Assembly (NCBI GenBank): GCA_949318235.1
Contig: OX439129.1
Coordinates: 2,728,001-2,792,000 of the forward strand
DNA length: 64,000 nucleotides
DNA from: Ecdyonurus torrentis
Lineage: Eukaryota > Arthropoda > Insecta > Ephemeroptera > Heptageniidae
Reading direction: 5' to 3'
Below the pieces are notes generated by a model. That model ran no database searches and had not been told where the DNA came from. It saw only the letters and a program-made list of their open reading frames with translations. Shown in pieces: positions 35,401 to 49,384 of the stretch. The position numbers were made by a program, and so were the translations under genes. Position 1 is the stretch's first letter. Every line of letters begins with the position of its first letter.

Positions 35401-36612
35401 ATTGTCAATAACCCAAAAAGTATGCGTCGGAGCAAAAAAGTTTAAGACATTTTTTTGTAGAGAATTTAAAAAGCTATGTTTTGAGTCAAATTTAAAGTCA
35501 GTAGCATTCTTAGTTTTTGAGAAATCATCAAAACTAGTTTTAATCGTGTAAAAATTATGATTTTTATCATTCAATAACATTTGGTTCTTGAAATAGAAAC
35601 TTTGTTTCATGACTTGGTTTGGCTACATGATGAGTGAAAACTAAAATTGTCAATAACCCAAAAAGTATGCGTCGGAGCAAAAAAGTTTAAGACATTTTTT
35701 TGTAGAGAATTGAAAAAGCTATGTTTTGAGTCAAATTTAAAGTCAGTAGCATTCTTAGTTTTTGAGAAATCATCAAAACTAGTTTTAATCGTGTAAAAAG
35801 TATGATTTTTATCATTCAATATCATTTGGTTCTTGAAATAGAAACTTTGTTTCATGACTTGGTTTGGCTACATGATAAGTGAAAACTATAATTGTCAATA
35901 ACCTAAAAAGTATGCGTCGGAGCAAAAAAGTTGAAGACATCTTTTTTGTAGAGAATTAAAAAAGCTATGTTATAAGTTAAATTTTAAGTCAGTAGCATTC
36001 TTAGGTTTTGAGAAATCATCAAAACTAGTTTTAATCGTGTAAAAAGTATGATTTTTATCATTCAATAACATTTGGTTCTTGAAATAGAAACTTTGTTTCA
36101 TGACTTGGTTTGGCTACATGATGAGTGAAAACTAAAATTGTCAATAACCCAAAAAGTATGCGTCGGAGCAAAAAAGTTCAAGACATCTTTTTTGTAAAGA
36201 ATTGAAAAAGCTATGTTTTGAATTGAATTTGATGTCTGTAGCATTCTTATTTTTGGAGAAATCATCAAAACTATTTTTAATTGTGTAAAAAGTATGATTT
36301 TTATCATTCAATAACATTTGGTACTTGAAATAGAAACTTTGTTTCATGACTTGGTTTGGCTACATAATGAGTGAAAACTAAAATTGTCAATAACCCAAAA
36401 AGTATGCGTCGGAGCAAAAATGTTCAAGACATCTTTTTTGTAGAGAATTGAAAAAGCTAGGTTTTGAATTGAATTTGAAGTCTGTAGCATACTTAGTTTT
36501 TGAGAAATCATCAAAACTAGTTTTAATCGTGTAAAAAGTATGATTTTTATCATTCAATAACATTTGGTTCTTGAAATAGAAACTTTGTTTCATGACTTGG
36601 TTTGGCTACATG
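32438..36612. repeat. Large HOR segment, 4175 bp (17 monomers), copy 1
   Basis: 32438 F', 32683 A, 32929 B', 33174 B, 33419 Ct, 33665 A, 33911 B, 34156 Cg (gaaagagaaac), 34402 A/D hybrid, 34648 F, 34894 F' (cgtcgaagc), 35139 A, 35385 B', 35630 B (caatatc), 35875 Cc, 36121 A', 36367 D. The same order and markers recur 5894 bp downstream. Confidence 0.92.
34402..34647. repeat. A/D hybrid monomer linked to gaaagagaaac
   Basis: A-type 5' half (ttcaagac, gtaaag, ctatg), then D-type gaagtctgtagcatac and ttagtttttgag. Copies are at 34402, 40296, 43735 and 52087. Each is preceded by a Cg monomer whose 3' end reads gaaagagaaac, a change found nowhere else. The junction and the neighbouring mutation therefore spread together. 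The exchange point is about m94-m112. Confidence 0.87.
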
Positions 36613-38331
36613 ATGAGTGAAAACTAAAATTGTCAATAACCCAAAAAGTATGCGTCGGAGCAAAAAAGTTCAAGACATCTTTTTTGTAAAGAATTGAAAA
36701 AGCTATGTTTTGAGTCAAATTTTAAGTCAGTAGCATTCTTAGTTTTTGAGAAATCATCAAAACTAGTTTTAATCGTGTAAAAAGTATGATTTTTATCATT
36801 CAATAACATTTGGTTCTTGAAATAGAAACTTTGTTTCATGACTTGGTTTGGCTACATGATGAGTGAAAACTAAAATTGTCAATAACCCAAAAAGTATGCG
36901 TCGGAGCAAAAAAGTTTAAGACATTTTTTTGTAGAGAATTGAAAAAGCTATGTTTTGAGTCAAATTTTAAGTCAGTAGCATTCTTAGTTTTTGAGAAATC
37001 ATCAAAACTAGTTTTAATCGTGTAAAAAGTATGATTTTTATCATTCAATAACATTTGGTTCTTGAAATAGAAACTTTGTTTCATGACTTGGTTTGGCTAC
37101 ATGATGAGTGAAAACTAAAATTGTCAATAACCCAAAAAGTATGCGTCGGAGCAAAAAAGTTCAAGACATCTTTTTTGTAAAGAATTGAAAAAGCTATGTT
37201 TTGAATTGAATTTGATGTCTGTAGCATTCTTATTTTTGGAGAAATCATCAAAACTAGTTTTCATCGTGTAAAAAGTATGATTTTTATCATTCAATAACAT
37301 TTGGTTCTTGAAATAGATACTTTGTTTCATGACTTGGTTTGGCTACATGATGAGTGAAAACTAAAATTGTCAATAACCCAAAAAGTATGCGTCGGAGCAA
37401 AAAAGTTTAAGACATTTTTTTGTAGAGAATTTAAAAAGCTATGTTTTGAGTCAAATTTAAAGTCAGTAGCATTCTTAGTTTTTGAGAAATCATCAAAACT
37501 AGTTTTAATCGTGTAAAAATTATGATTTTTATCATTCAATAACATTTGGTTCTTGAAATAGAAACTTTGTTTCATGACTTGGTTTGGCTACATGATGAGT
37601 GAAAACTAAAATTGTCAATAACCCAAAAAGTATGCGTCGGAGCAAAAAAGTTTAAGACATTTTTTTGTAGAGAATTGAAAAAGCTATGTTTTGAGTCAAA
37701 TTTAAAGTCAGTAGCATTCTTAGTTTTTGAGAAATCATCAAAACTAGTTTTAATCGTGTAAAAAGTATGATTTTTATCATTCAATAACATTTGGTTCTTG
37801 AAATAGAAACTTTGTTTCATGACTTGGTTTGGCTACATGATAAGTGAAAACTATAATTGTCAATAACCTAAAAAGTATGCGTCGGAGCAAAAAAGTTTAA
37901 TACATCTTTTTTGTAGAGAATTAAAAAAGCTATGTTATAAGTTAAATTTTAAGTCAGTAGCATTCTTAGTGTTTGAGAAATCATCAAAAGTAGTTTTAAT
38001 CGTGTAAAAAGTATGATTTTTATCATTCAATAACATTTGGTTCTTGAAATAGAAACTTTGTTTCATGACTTGGTTTGGCTACATGATGAGTGAAAACTAA
38101 AATTGTCAATAACCCAAAAAGTATGCGTCGGAGCAAAAAAGTTCAAGACATCTTTTTTGTAAAGAATTGAAAAAGCTATGTTTTGAGTCAAATTTAAAGT
38201 CAGTAGCATTCTTAGTTTTTGAGAAATCATCAAAACTAGTTTTAATCGTGTAAAAAGTATGATTTTTATCATTCAATAACATTTGGTTCTTGAAATAGAA
38301 ACTTTGTTTCATGACTTGGTTTGGCTACATG
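36613..38331. repeat. Spacer between the two 4175 bp segments: F-F'-A-B'-B-C-A/B
   Basis: 36613 F, 36859 F', 37104 A (tagttttcatcg), 37350 B', 37595 B, 37840 Ct, 38086 A/B hybrid. It is itself a relative of 32192-33664. The 38086 monomer joins an A-type start to a B-type end directly before F'. Confidence 0.87.
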
Positions 38332-41300
38332 ATGAGTGAAAACTAAAATTGTCAATAACCCAAAAAGTATGCGTCGGAGCAAAAAAGTTTAAGACATTTT
38401 TTTGTAGAGAATTGAAAAAGCTATGTTTTGAGTCAAATTTTAAGTCAGTAGCATTCTTAGTTTTTGAGAAATCATCAAAACTAGTTTTAATCGTGTAAAA
38501 AGTATGATTTTTATCATTCAATAACATTTGGTTCTTGAAATAGAAACTTTGTTTCATGACTTGGTTTGGCTACATGATGAGTGAAAACTAAAATTGTCAA
38601 TAACCCAAAAAGTATGCGTCGGAGCAAAAAAGTTCAAGACATCTTTTTTGTAAAGAATTGAAAAAGCTATGTTTTGAATTGAATTTGATGTCTGTAGCAT
38701 TCTTATTTTTGGAGAAATCATCAAAACTAGTTTTAATCGTGTAAAAAGTATGATTTTTATCATTCAATAACATTTGGTTCTTGAAATAGATACTTTGTTT
38801 CATGACTTGGTTTGGCTACATGATGAGTGAAAACTAAAATTGTCAATAACCCAAAAAGTATGCGTCGGAGCAAAAAAGTTTAAGACATTTTTTTGTAGAG
38901 AATTTAAAAAGCTATGTTTTGAGTCAAATTTAAAGTCAGTAGCATTCTTAGTTTTTGAGAAATCATCAAAACTAGTTTTAATCGTGTAAAAATTATGATT
39001 TTTATCATTCAATAACATTTGGTTCTTGAAATAGAAACTTTGTTTCATGACTTGGTTTGGCTACATGATGAGTGAAAACTAAAATTGTCAATAACCCAAA
39101 AAGTATGCGTCGGAGCAAAAAAGTTTAAGACATTTTTTTGTAGAGAATTGAAAAAGCTATGTTTTGAGTCAAATTTAAAGTCAGTAGCATTCTTAGTTTT
39201 TGAGAAATCATCAAAACTAGTTTTAATCGTGTAAAAAGTATGATTTTTATCATTCAATAACATTTGGTTCTTGAAATAGAAACTTTGTTTCATGACTTGG
39301 TTTGGCTACATGATAAGTGAAAACTATAATTGTCAATAACCTAAAAAGTATGCGTCGGAGCAAAAAAGTTTAATACATCTTTTTTGTAGAGAATTAAAAA
39401 AGCTATGTTATAAGTTAAATTTTAAGTCAGTAGCATTCTTAGTGTTTGAGAAATCATCAAAAGTAGTTTTAATCGTGTAAAAAGTATGATTTTTATCATT
39501 CAATAACATTTGGTTCTTGAAATAGAAACTTTGTTTCATGACTTGGTTTGGCTACATGATGAGTGAAAACTAAAATTGTCAATAACCCAAAAAGTATGCG
39601 TCGGAGCAAAAAAGTTCAAGACATCTTTTTTGTAAAGAATTGAAAAAGCTATGTTTTGAATTGAATTTGATGTCTGTAGCATTCTTATTTTTGGAGAAAT
39701 CATCAAAACTAGTTTTAATCGTGTAAAAAGTATGATTTTTATCATTCAATAACATTTGGTTCTTGAAATAGAAACTTTGTTTCATGACTTGGTTTGGCTA
39801 CATGATGAGTGAAAACTAAAATTGTCAATAACCCAAAAAGTATGCGTCGGAGCAAAAAAGTTTAAGACATTTTTTTGTAGAGAATTGAAAAAGCTATGTT
39901 TTGAGTCAAATTTAAAGTCAGTAGCATTCTTAGTTTTTGAGAAATCATCAAAACTAGTTTTAATCGTGTAAAAAGTATGATTTTTATCATTCAATAACAT
40001 TTGGTTCTTGAAATAGAAACTTTGTTTCATGACTTGGTTTGGCTACATGATAAGTGAAAACTATAATTGTCAATAACCTAAAAAGTATGCGTCGGAGCAA
40101 AAAAGTTTAATACATCTTTTTTGTAGAGAATTAAAAAAGCTATGTTATAAGTTAAATTTTAAGTCAGTAGCATTCTTAGGTTTTGAGAAATCATCAAAAC
40201 TAGTTTTAATCGTGTAAAAAGTATGATTTTTATCATTCAATAACATTTGGTTCTTGAAAGAGAAACTTTGTTTCATGACTTGGTTTGGCTACATGATGAG
40301 TGAAAACTAAAATTGTCAATAACCCAAAAAGTATGCGTCGGAGCAAAAAAGTTCAAGACATCTTTTTTGTAAAGAATTGAAAAAGCTATGTTTTGAATTG
40401 AATTTGAAGTCTGTAGCATACTTAGTTTTTGAGAAATCATCAAAACTAGTTTTAATCGTGTAAAAAGTATGATTTTTATCATTCAATAACATTTGGTTCT
40501 TGAAATAGAAACTTTGTTTCATGACTTGGTTTGGCTACATGATGAGTGAAAACTAAAATTGTCAATAACCCAAAAAGTATGCGTCGGAGCAAAAAAGTTC
40601 AAGACATCTTTTTTGTAAAGAATTGAAAAAGCTATGTTTTGAGTCAAATTTTAAGTCAGTAGCATTCTTAGTTTTTGAGAAATCATCAAAACTAGTTTTA
40701 ATCGTGTAAAAAGTATGATTTTTATCATTCAATAACATTTGGTTCTTGAAATAGAAACTTTGTTTCATGACTTGGTTTGGCTACATGATGAGTGAAAACT
40801 AAAATTGTCAATAACCCAAAAAGTATGCGTCGAAGCAAAAAAGTTTAAGACATTTTTTTGTAGAGAATTGAAAAAGCTATGTTTTGAGTCAAATTTTAAG
40901 TCAGTAGCATTCTTAGTTTTTGAGAAATCATCAAAACTAGTTTTAATCGTGTAAAAAGTATGATTTTTATCATTCAATAACATTTGGTTCTTGAAATAGA
41001 AACTTTGTTTCATGACTTGGTTTGGCTACATGATGAGTGAAAACTAAAATTGTCAATAACCCAAAAAGTATGCGTCGGAGCAAAAAAGTTCAAGACATCT
41101 TTTTTGTAAAGAATTGAAAAAGCTATGTTTTGATTTGAATTTGATGTCTGTAGCATTCTTATTTTTGGAGAAATCATCAAAACTAGTTTTAATCGTGTAA
41201 AAAGTATGATTTTTATCATTCAATAACATTTGGTTCTTGAAATAGATACTTTGTTTCATGACTTGTTTTGGCTACATGATGAGTGAAAACTAAAATTGTC

Positions 41301-42506
41301 AATAACCCAAAAAGTATGCGTCGGAGCAAAAAAGTTTAAGACATTTTTTTGTAGAGAATTTAAAAAGCTATGTTTTGAGTCAAATTTAAAGTCAGTAGCA
41401 TTCTTAGTTTTTGAGAAATCATCAAAACTAGTTTTAATCGTGTAAAAATTATGATTTTTATCATTCAATAACATTTGGTTCTTGAAATAGAAACTTTGTT
41501 TCATGACTTGGTTTGGCTACATGATGAGTGAAAACTAAAATTGTCAATAACCCAAAAAGTATGCGTCGGAGCAAAAAAGTTTAAGACATTTTTTTGTAGA
41601 GAATTGAAAAAGCTATGTTTTGAGTCAAATTTAAAGTCAGTAGCATTCTTAGTTTTTGAGAAATCATCAAAACTAGTTTTAATCGTGTAAAAAGTATGAT
41701 TTTTATCATTCAATATCATTTGGTTCTTGAAATAGAAACTTTGTTTCATGACTTGGTTTGGCTACATGATAAGTGAAAACTATAATTGTCAATAACCTAA
41801 AAAGTATGCGTCGGAGCAAAAAAGTTGAAGACATCTTTTTTGTAGAGAATTAAAAAAGCTATGTTATAAGTTAAATTTTAAGTCAGTAGCATTCTTAGGT
41901 TTTGAGAAATCATCAAAACTAGTTTTAATCGTGTAAAAAGTATGATTTTTATCATTCAATAACATTTGGTTCTTGAAATAGAAACTTTGTTTCATGACTT
42001 GGTTTGGCTACATGATGAGTGAAAACTAAAATTGTCAATAACCCAAAAAGTATGCGTCGGAGCAAAAAAGTTCAAGACATCTTTTTTGTAAAGAATTGAA
42101 AAAGCTATGTTTTGAATTGAATTTGATGTCTGTAGCATTCTTATTTTTGGAGAAATCATCAAAACTATTTTTAATTGTGTAAAAAGTATGATTTTTATCA
42201 TTCAATAACATTTGGTACTTGAAATAGAAACTTTGTTTCATGACTTGGTTTGGCTACATAATGAGTGAAAACTAAAATTGTCAATAACCCAAAAAGTATG
42301 CGTCGGAGCAAAAATGTTCAAGACATCTTTTTTGTAGAGAATTGAAAAAGCTAGGTTTTGAATTGAATTTGAAGTCTGTAGCATACTTAGTTTTTGAGAA
42401 ATCATCAAAACTAGTTTTAATCGTGTAAAAAGTATGATTTTTATCATTCAATAACATTTGGTTCTTGAAATAGAAACTTTGTTTCATGACTTGGTTTGGC
42501 TACATG
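38332..42506. repeat. Large HOR segment, 4175 bp (17 monomers), copy 2
   Basis: 38332 F', 38577 A, 38823 B', 39068 B, 39313 Ct, 39559 A, 39805 B, 40050 Cg (gaaagagaaac), 40296 A/D hybrid, 40542 F, 40788 F' (cgtcgaagc), 41033 A, 41279 B', 41524 B (caatatc), 41769 Cc, 42015 A', 42261 D. Private differences from copy 1 that I noticed: tgatttgaattt within 41033 and gacttgttttgg near 41264. The duplication is therefore old enough to have gathered a few substitutions. Confidence 0.92.
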
Positions 42507-44472
42507 ATGAGTGAAAACTAAAATTGTCAATAACCCAAAAAGTATGCGTCGGAGCAAAAAAGTTTAAGACATTTTTTTGTAGAGAATTGAAAAAGCTATG
42601 TTTTGAGTCAAATTTAAAGTCAGTAGCATTCTTAGTTTTTGAGAAATCATCAAAACTAGTTTTAATCGTGTAAAAAGTATGATTTTTATCATTCAATAAC
42701 ATTTGGTTCTTGAAATAGAAACTTTGTTTCATGACTTGGTTTGGCTACATGATAAGTGAAAACTATAATTGTCAATAACCTAAAAAGTATGCGTCGGAGC
42801 AAAAAAGTTTAATACATCTTTTTTGTAGAGAATTAAAAAAGCTATGTTATAAGTTAAATTTTAAGTCAGTAGCATTCTTAGTGTTTGAGAAATCATCAAA
42901 AGTAGTTTTAATCGTGTAAAAAGTATGATTTTTATCATTCAATAACATTTGGTTCTTGAAATAGAAACTTTGTTTCATGACTTGGTTTGGCTACATGATG
43001 AGTGAAAACTAAAATTGTCAATAACCCAAAAAGTATGCGTCGGAGCAAAAAAGTTCAAGACATCTTTTTTGTAAAGAATTGAAAAAGCTATGTTTTGAAT
43101 TGAATTTGATGTCTGTAGCATTCTTATTTTTGGAGAAATCATCAAAACTAGTTTTAATCGTGTAAAAAGTATGATTTTTATCATTCAATAACATTTGGTT
43201 CTTGAAATAGAAACTTTGTTTCATGACTTGGTTTGGCTACATGATGAGTGAAAACTAAAATTGTCAATAACCCAAAAAGTATGCGTCGGAGCAAAAAAGT
43301 TTAAGACATTTTTTTGTAGAGAATTGAAAAAGCTATGTTTTGAGTCAAATTTAAAGTCAGTAGCATTCTTAGTTTTTGAGAAATCATCAAAACTAGTTTT
43401 AATCGTGTAAAAAGTATGATTTTTATCATTCAATAACATTTGGTTCTTGAAATAGAAACTTTGTTTCATGACTTGGTTTGGCTACATGATAAGTGAAAAC
43501 TATAATTGTCAATAACCTAAAAAGTATGCGTCGGAGCAAAAAAGTTTAATACATCTTTTTTGTAGAGAATTAAAAAAGCTATGTTATAAGTTAAATTTTA
43601 AGTCAGTAGCATTCTTAGGTTTTGAGAAATCATCAAAACTAGTTTTAATCGTGTAAAAAGTATGATTTTTATCATTCAATAACATTTGGTTCTTGAAAGA
43701 GAAACTTTGTTTCATGACTTGGTTTGGCTACATGATGAGTGAAAACTAAAATTGTCAATAACCCAAAAAGTATGCGTCGGAGCAAAAAAGTTCAAGACAT
43801 CTTTTTTGTAAAGAATTGAAAAAGCTATGTTTTGAATTGAATTTGAAGTCTGTAGCATACTTAGTTTTTGAGAAATCATCAAAACTAGTTTTAATCGTGT
43901 AAAAAGTATGATTTTTATCATTCAATAACATTTGGTTCTTGAAATAGAAACTTTGTTTCATGACTTGGTTTGGCTACATGATGAGTGAAAACTAAAATTG
44001 TCAATAACCCAAAAAGTATGCGTCGGAGCAAAAAAGTTCAAGACATCTTTTTTGTAAAGAATTGAAAAAGCTATGTTTTGAGTCAAATTTTAAGTCAGTA
44101 GCATTCTTAGTTTTTGAGAAATCATCAAAACTAGTTTTAATCGTGTAAAAAGTATGATTTTTATCATTCAATAACATTTGGTTCTTGAAATAGAAACTTT
44201 GTTTCATGACTTGGTTTGGCTACATGATGAGTGAAAACTAAAATTGTCAATAACCCAAAAAGTATGCGTCGGAGCAAAAAAGTTCAAGACATCTTTTTTG
44301 TAAAGAATTGAAAAAGCTATGTTTTGAGTCAAATTTTAAGTCAGTAGCATTCTTAGTTTTTGAGAAATCATCAAAACTAGTTTTAATCGTGTAAAAAGTA
44401 TGATTTTTATCATTCAATAACATTTGGTTCTTGAAATAGAAACTTTGTTTCATGACTTGGTTTGGCTACATG
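42507..44472. repeat. B-C-A-B-C-A/D-F-F block with one extra F
   Basis: 42507 B, 42752 Ct, 42998 A, 43244 B, 43489 Cg (gaaagagaaac), 43735 A/D hybrid, 43981 F, 44227 F. It parallels 39068-40787 at an offset of 3439 bp, but F is present twice in a row. The following F' is displaced by exactly one more monomer (offset 3685 bp). This is a clean one-unit gain. Confidence 0.9.
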
Positions 44473-46928
44473 ATGAGTGAAAACTAAAATTGTCAATAAC
44501 CCAAAAAGTATGCGTCGAAGCAAAAAAGTTTAAGACATTTTTTTGTAGAGAATTGAAAAAGCTATGTTTTGAGTCAAATTTTAAGTCAGTAGCATTCTTA
44601 GTTTTTGAGAAATCATCAAAACTAGTTTTAATCGTGTAAAAAGTATGATTTTTATCATTCAATAACATTTGGTTCTTGAAATAGAAACTTTGTTTCATGA
44701 CTTGGTTTGGCTACATGATGAGTGAAAACTAAAATTGTCAATAACCCAAAAAGTATGCGTCGGAGCAAAAAAGTTCAAGACATCTTTTTTGTAAAGAATT
44801 GAAAAAGCTATGTTTTGAATTGAATTTGATGTCTGTAGCATTCTTATTTTTGGAGAAATCATCAAAACTAGTTTTAATCGTGTAAAAAGTATGATTTTTA
44901 TCATTCAATAACATTTGGTTCTTGAAATAGATACTTTGTTTCATGACTTGGTTTGGCTACATGATGAGTGAAAACTAAAATTGTCAATAACCCAAAAAGT
45001 ATGCGTCGGAGCAAAAAAGTTTAAGACATTTTTTTGTAGAGAATTTAAAAAGCTATGTTTTGAGTCAAATTTAAAGTCAGTAGCATTCTTAGTTTTTGAG
45101 AAATCATCAAAACTAGTTTTAATCGTGTAAAAAGTATGATTTTTATCATTCAATATCATTTGGTTCTTGAAATAGAAACTTTGTTTCATGACTTGGTTTG
45201 GCTACATGATAAGTGAAAACTATAATTGTCAATAACCTAAAAAGTATGCGTCGGAGCAAAAAAGTTGAAGACATCTTTTTTGTAGAGAATTAAAAAAGCT
45301 ATGTTATAAGTTAAATTTTAAGTCAGTAGCATTCTTAGGTTTTGAGAAATCATCAAAACTAGTTTTAATCGTGTAAAAAGTATGATTTTTATCATTCAAT
45401 AACATTTGGTTCTTGAAATAGAAACTTTGTTTCATGACTTGGTTTGGCTACATGATGAGTGAAAACTAAAATTGTCAATAACCCAAAAAGTATGCGTCGG
45501 AGCAAAAAAGTTCAAGACATCTTTTTTGTAAAGAATTGAAAAAGCTATGTTTTGAATTGAATTTGATGTCTGTAGCATTCTTATTTTTGGAGAAATCATC
45601 AAAACTATTTTTAATTGTGTAAAAAGTATGATTTTTATCATTCAATAACATTTGGTACTTGAAATAGAAACTTTGTTTCATGACTTGGTTTGGCTACATA
45701 ATGAGTGAAAACTAAAATTGTCAATAACCCAAAAAGTATGCGTCGGAGCAAAAATGTTCAAGACATCTTTTTTGTAGAGAATTGAAAAAGCTAGGTTTTG
45801 AATTGAATTTGAAGTCTGTAGCATACTTAGTTTTTGAGAAATCATCAAAACTAGTTTTAATCGTGTAAAAAGTATGATTTTTATCATTCAATAACATTTG
45901 GTTCTTGAAATAGAAACTTTGTTTCATGACTTGGTTTGGCTACATGATGAGTGAAAACTAAAATTGTCAATAACCCAAAAAGTATGCGTCGGAGCAAAAA
46001 AGTTTAAGACATTTTTTTGTAGAGAATTGAAAAAGCTATGTTTTGAGTCAAATTTAAAGTCAGTAGCATTCTTAGTTTTTGAGAAATCATCAAAACTAGT
46101 TTTAATCGTGTAAAAAGTATGATTTTTATCATTCAATAACATTTGGTTCTTGAAATAGAAACTTTGTTTCATGACTTGGTTTGGCTACATGATAAGTGAA
46201 AACTATAATTGTCAATAACCTAAAAAGTATGCGTCGGAGCAAAAAAGTTTAATACATCTTTTTTGTAGAGAATTAAAAAAGCTATGTTATAAGTTAAATT
46301 TTAAGTCAGTAGCATTCTTAGTGTTTGAGAAATCATCAAAAGTAGTTTTAATCGTGTAAAAAGTATGATTTTTATCATTCAATAACATTTGGTTCTTGAA
46401 ATAGAAACTTTGTTTCATGACTTGGTTTGGCTACATGATGAGTGAAAACTAAAATTGTCAATAACCCAAAAAGTATGCGTCGGAGCAAAAAAGTTCAAGA
46501 CATCTTTTTTGTAAAGAATTGAAAAAGCTATGTTTTGAATTGAATTTGATGTCTGTAGCATTCTTATTTTTGGAGAAATCATCAAAACTAGTTTTAATCG
46601 TGTAAAAAGTATGATTTTTATCATTCAATAACATTTGGTTCTTGAAATAGAAACTTTGTTTCATGACTTGGTTTGGCTACATGATGAGTGAAAACTAAAA
46701 TTGTCAATAACCCAAAAAGTATGCGTCGGAGCAAAAAAGTTTAAGACATTTTTTTGTAGAGAATTGAAAAAGCTATGTTTTGAGTCAAATTTTAAGTCAG
46801 TAGCATTCTTAGTTTTTGAGAAATCATCAAAACTAGTTTTAATCGTGTAAAAAGTATGATTTTTATCATTCAATAACATTTGGTTCTTGAAATAGAAACT
46901 TTGTTTCATGACTTGGTTTGGCTACATG
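44473..46928. repeat. Decamer HOR, 2456 bp, copy 1
   Basis: 44473 F' (cgtcgaagc), 44718 A, 44964 B' (caatatc), 45209 Cc, 45455 A', 45701 D, 45947 B, 46192 Ct, 46438 A, 46684 F'. The single base change in the GC-rich core of the first F' marks the start of each copy. B' at 44964 combines tttaaaaagctatg with caatatc, a combination restricted to this domain. Confidence 0.92.
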
Positions 46929-49384
46929 ATGAGTGAAAACTAAAATTGTCAATAACCCAAAAAGTATGCGTCGAAGCAAAAAAGTTTAAGACATTTTTTT
47001 GTAGAGAATTGAAAAAGCTATGTTTTGAGTCAAATTTTAAGTCAGTAGCATTCTTAGTTTTTGAGAAATCATCAAAACTAGTTTTAATCGTGTAAAAAGT
47101 ATGATTTTTATCATTCAATAACATTTGGTTCTTGAAATAGAAACTTTGTTTCATGACTTGGTTTGGCTACATGATGAGTGAAAACTAAAATTGTCAATAA
47201 CCCAAAAAGTATGCGTCGGAGCAAAAAAGTTCAAGACATCTTTTTTGTAAAGAATTGAAAAAGCTATGTTTTGAATTGAATTTGATGTCTGTAGCATTCT
47301 TATTTTTGGAGAAATCATCAAAACTAGTTTTAATCGTGTAAAAAGTATGATTTTTATCATTCAATAACATTTGGTTCTTGAAATAGATACTTTGTTTCAT
47401 GACTTGGTTTGGCTACATGATGAGTGAAAACTAAAATTGTCAATAACCCAAAAAGTATGCGTCGGAGCAAAAAAGTTTAAGACATTTTTTTGTAGAGAAT
47501 TTAAAAAGCTATGTTTTGAGTCAAATTTAAAGTCAGTAGCATTCTTAGTTTTTGAGAAATCATCAAAACTAGTTTTAATCGTGTAAAAAGTATGATTTTT
47601 ATCATTCAATATCATTTGGTTCTTGAAATAGAAACTTTGTTTCATGACTTGGTTTGGCTACATGATAAGTGAAAACTATAATTGTCAATAACCTAAAAAG
47701 TATGCGTCGGAGCAAAAAAGTTGAAGACATCTTTTTTGTAGAGAATTAAAAAAGCTATGTTATAAGTTAAATTTTAAGTCAGTAGCATTCTTAGGTTTTG
47801 AGAAATCATCAAAACTAGTTTTAATCGTGTAAAAAGTATGATTTTTATCATTCAATAACATTTGGTTCTTGAAATAGAAACTTTGTTTCATGACTTGGTT
47901 TGGCTACATGATGAGTGAAAACTAAAATTGTCAATAACCCAAAAAGTATGCGTCGGAGCAAAAAAGTTCAAGACATCTTTTTTGTAAAGAATTGAAAAAG
48001 CTATGTTTTGAATTGAATTTGATGTCTGTAGCATTCTTATTTTTGGAGAAATCATCAAAACTATTTTTAATTGTGTAAAAAGTATGATTTTTATCATTCA
48101 ATAACATTTGGTACTTGAAATAGAAACTTTGTTTCATGACTTGGTTTGGCTACATAATGAGTGAAAACTAAAATTGTCAATAACCCAAAAAGTATGCGTC
48201 GGAGCAAAAATGTTCAAGACATCTTTTTTGTAGAGAATTGAAAAAGCTAGGTTTTGAATTGAATTTGAAGTCTGTAGCATACTTAGTTTTTGAGAAATCA
48301 TCAAAACTAGTTTTAATCGTGTAAAAAGTATGATTTTTATCATTCAATAACATTTGGTTCTTGAAATAGAAACTTTGTTTCATGACTTGGTTTGGCTACA
48401 TGATGAGTGAAAACTAAAATTGTCAATAACCCAAAAAGTATGCGTCGGAGCAAAAAAGTTTAAGACATTTTTTTGTAGAGAATTGAAAAAGCTATGTTTT
48501 GAGTCAAATTTAAAGTCAGTAGCATTCTTAGTTTTTGAGAAATCATCAAAACTAGTTTTAATCGTGTAAAAAGTATGATTTTTATCATTCAATAACATTT
48601 GGTTCTTGAAATAGAAACTTTGTTTCATGACTTGGTTTGGCTACATGATAAGTGAAAACTATAATTGTCAATAACCTAAAAAGTATGCGTCGGAGCAAAA
48701 AAGTTTAATACATCTTTTTTGTAGAGAATTAAAAAAGCTATGTTATAAGTTAAATTTTAAGTCAGTAGCATTCTTAGTGTTTGAGAAATCATCAAAAGTA
48801 GTTTTAATCGTGTAAAAAGTATGATTTTTATCATTCAATAACATTTGGTTCTTGAAATAGAAACTTTGTTTCATGACTTGGTTTGGCTACATGATGAGTG
48901 AAAACTAAAATTGTCAATAACCCAAAAAGTATGCGTCGGAGCAAAAAAGTTCAAGACATCTTTTTTGTAAAGAATTGAAAAAGCTATGTTTTGAATTGAA
49001 TTTGATGTCTGTAGCATTCTTATTTTTGGAGAAATCATCAAAACTAGTTTTAATCGTGTAAAAAGTATGATTTTTATCATTCAATAACATTTGGTTCTTG
49101 AAATAGAAACTTTGTTTCATGACTTGGTTTGGCTACATGATGAGTGAAAACTAAAATTGTCAATAACCCAAAAAGTATGCGTCGGAGCAAAAAAGTTTAA
49201 GACATTTTTTTGTAGAGAATTGAAAAAGCTATGTTTTGAGTCAAATTTTAAGTCAGTAGCATTCTTAGTTTTTGAGAAATCATCAAAACTAGTTTTAATC
49301 GTGTAAAAAGTATGATTTTTATCATTCAATAACATTTGGTTCTTGAAATAGAAACTTTGTTTCATGACTTGGTTTGGCTACATG
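46929..49384. repeat. Decamer HOR, 2456 bp, copy 2
   Basis: 46929 F' (cgtcgaagc), 47174 A, 47420 B' (caatatc), 47665 Cc, 47911 A', 48157 D, 48403 B, 48648 Ct, 48894 A, 49140 F'. Same order and markers as copy 1, with no difference noticed. Confidence 0.92.
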
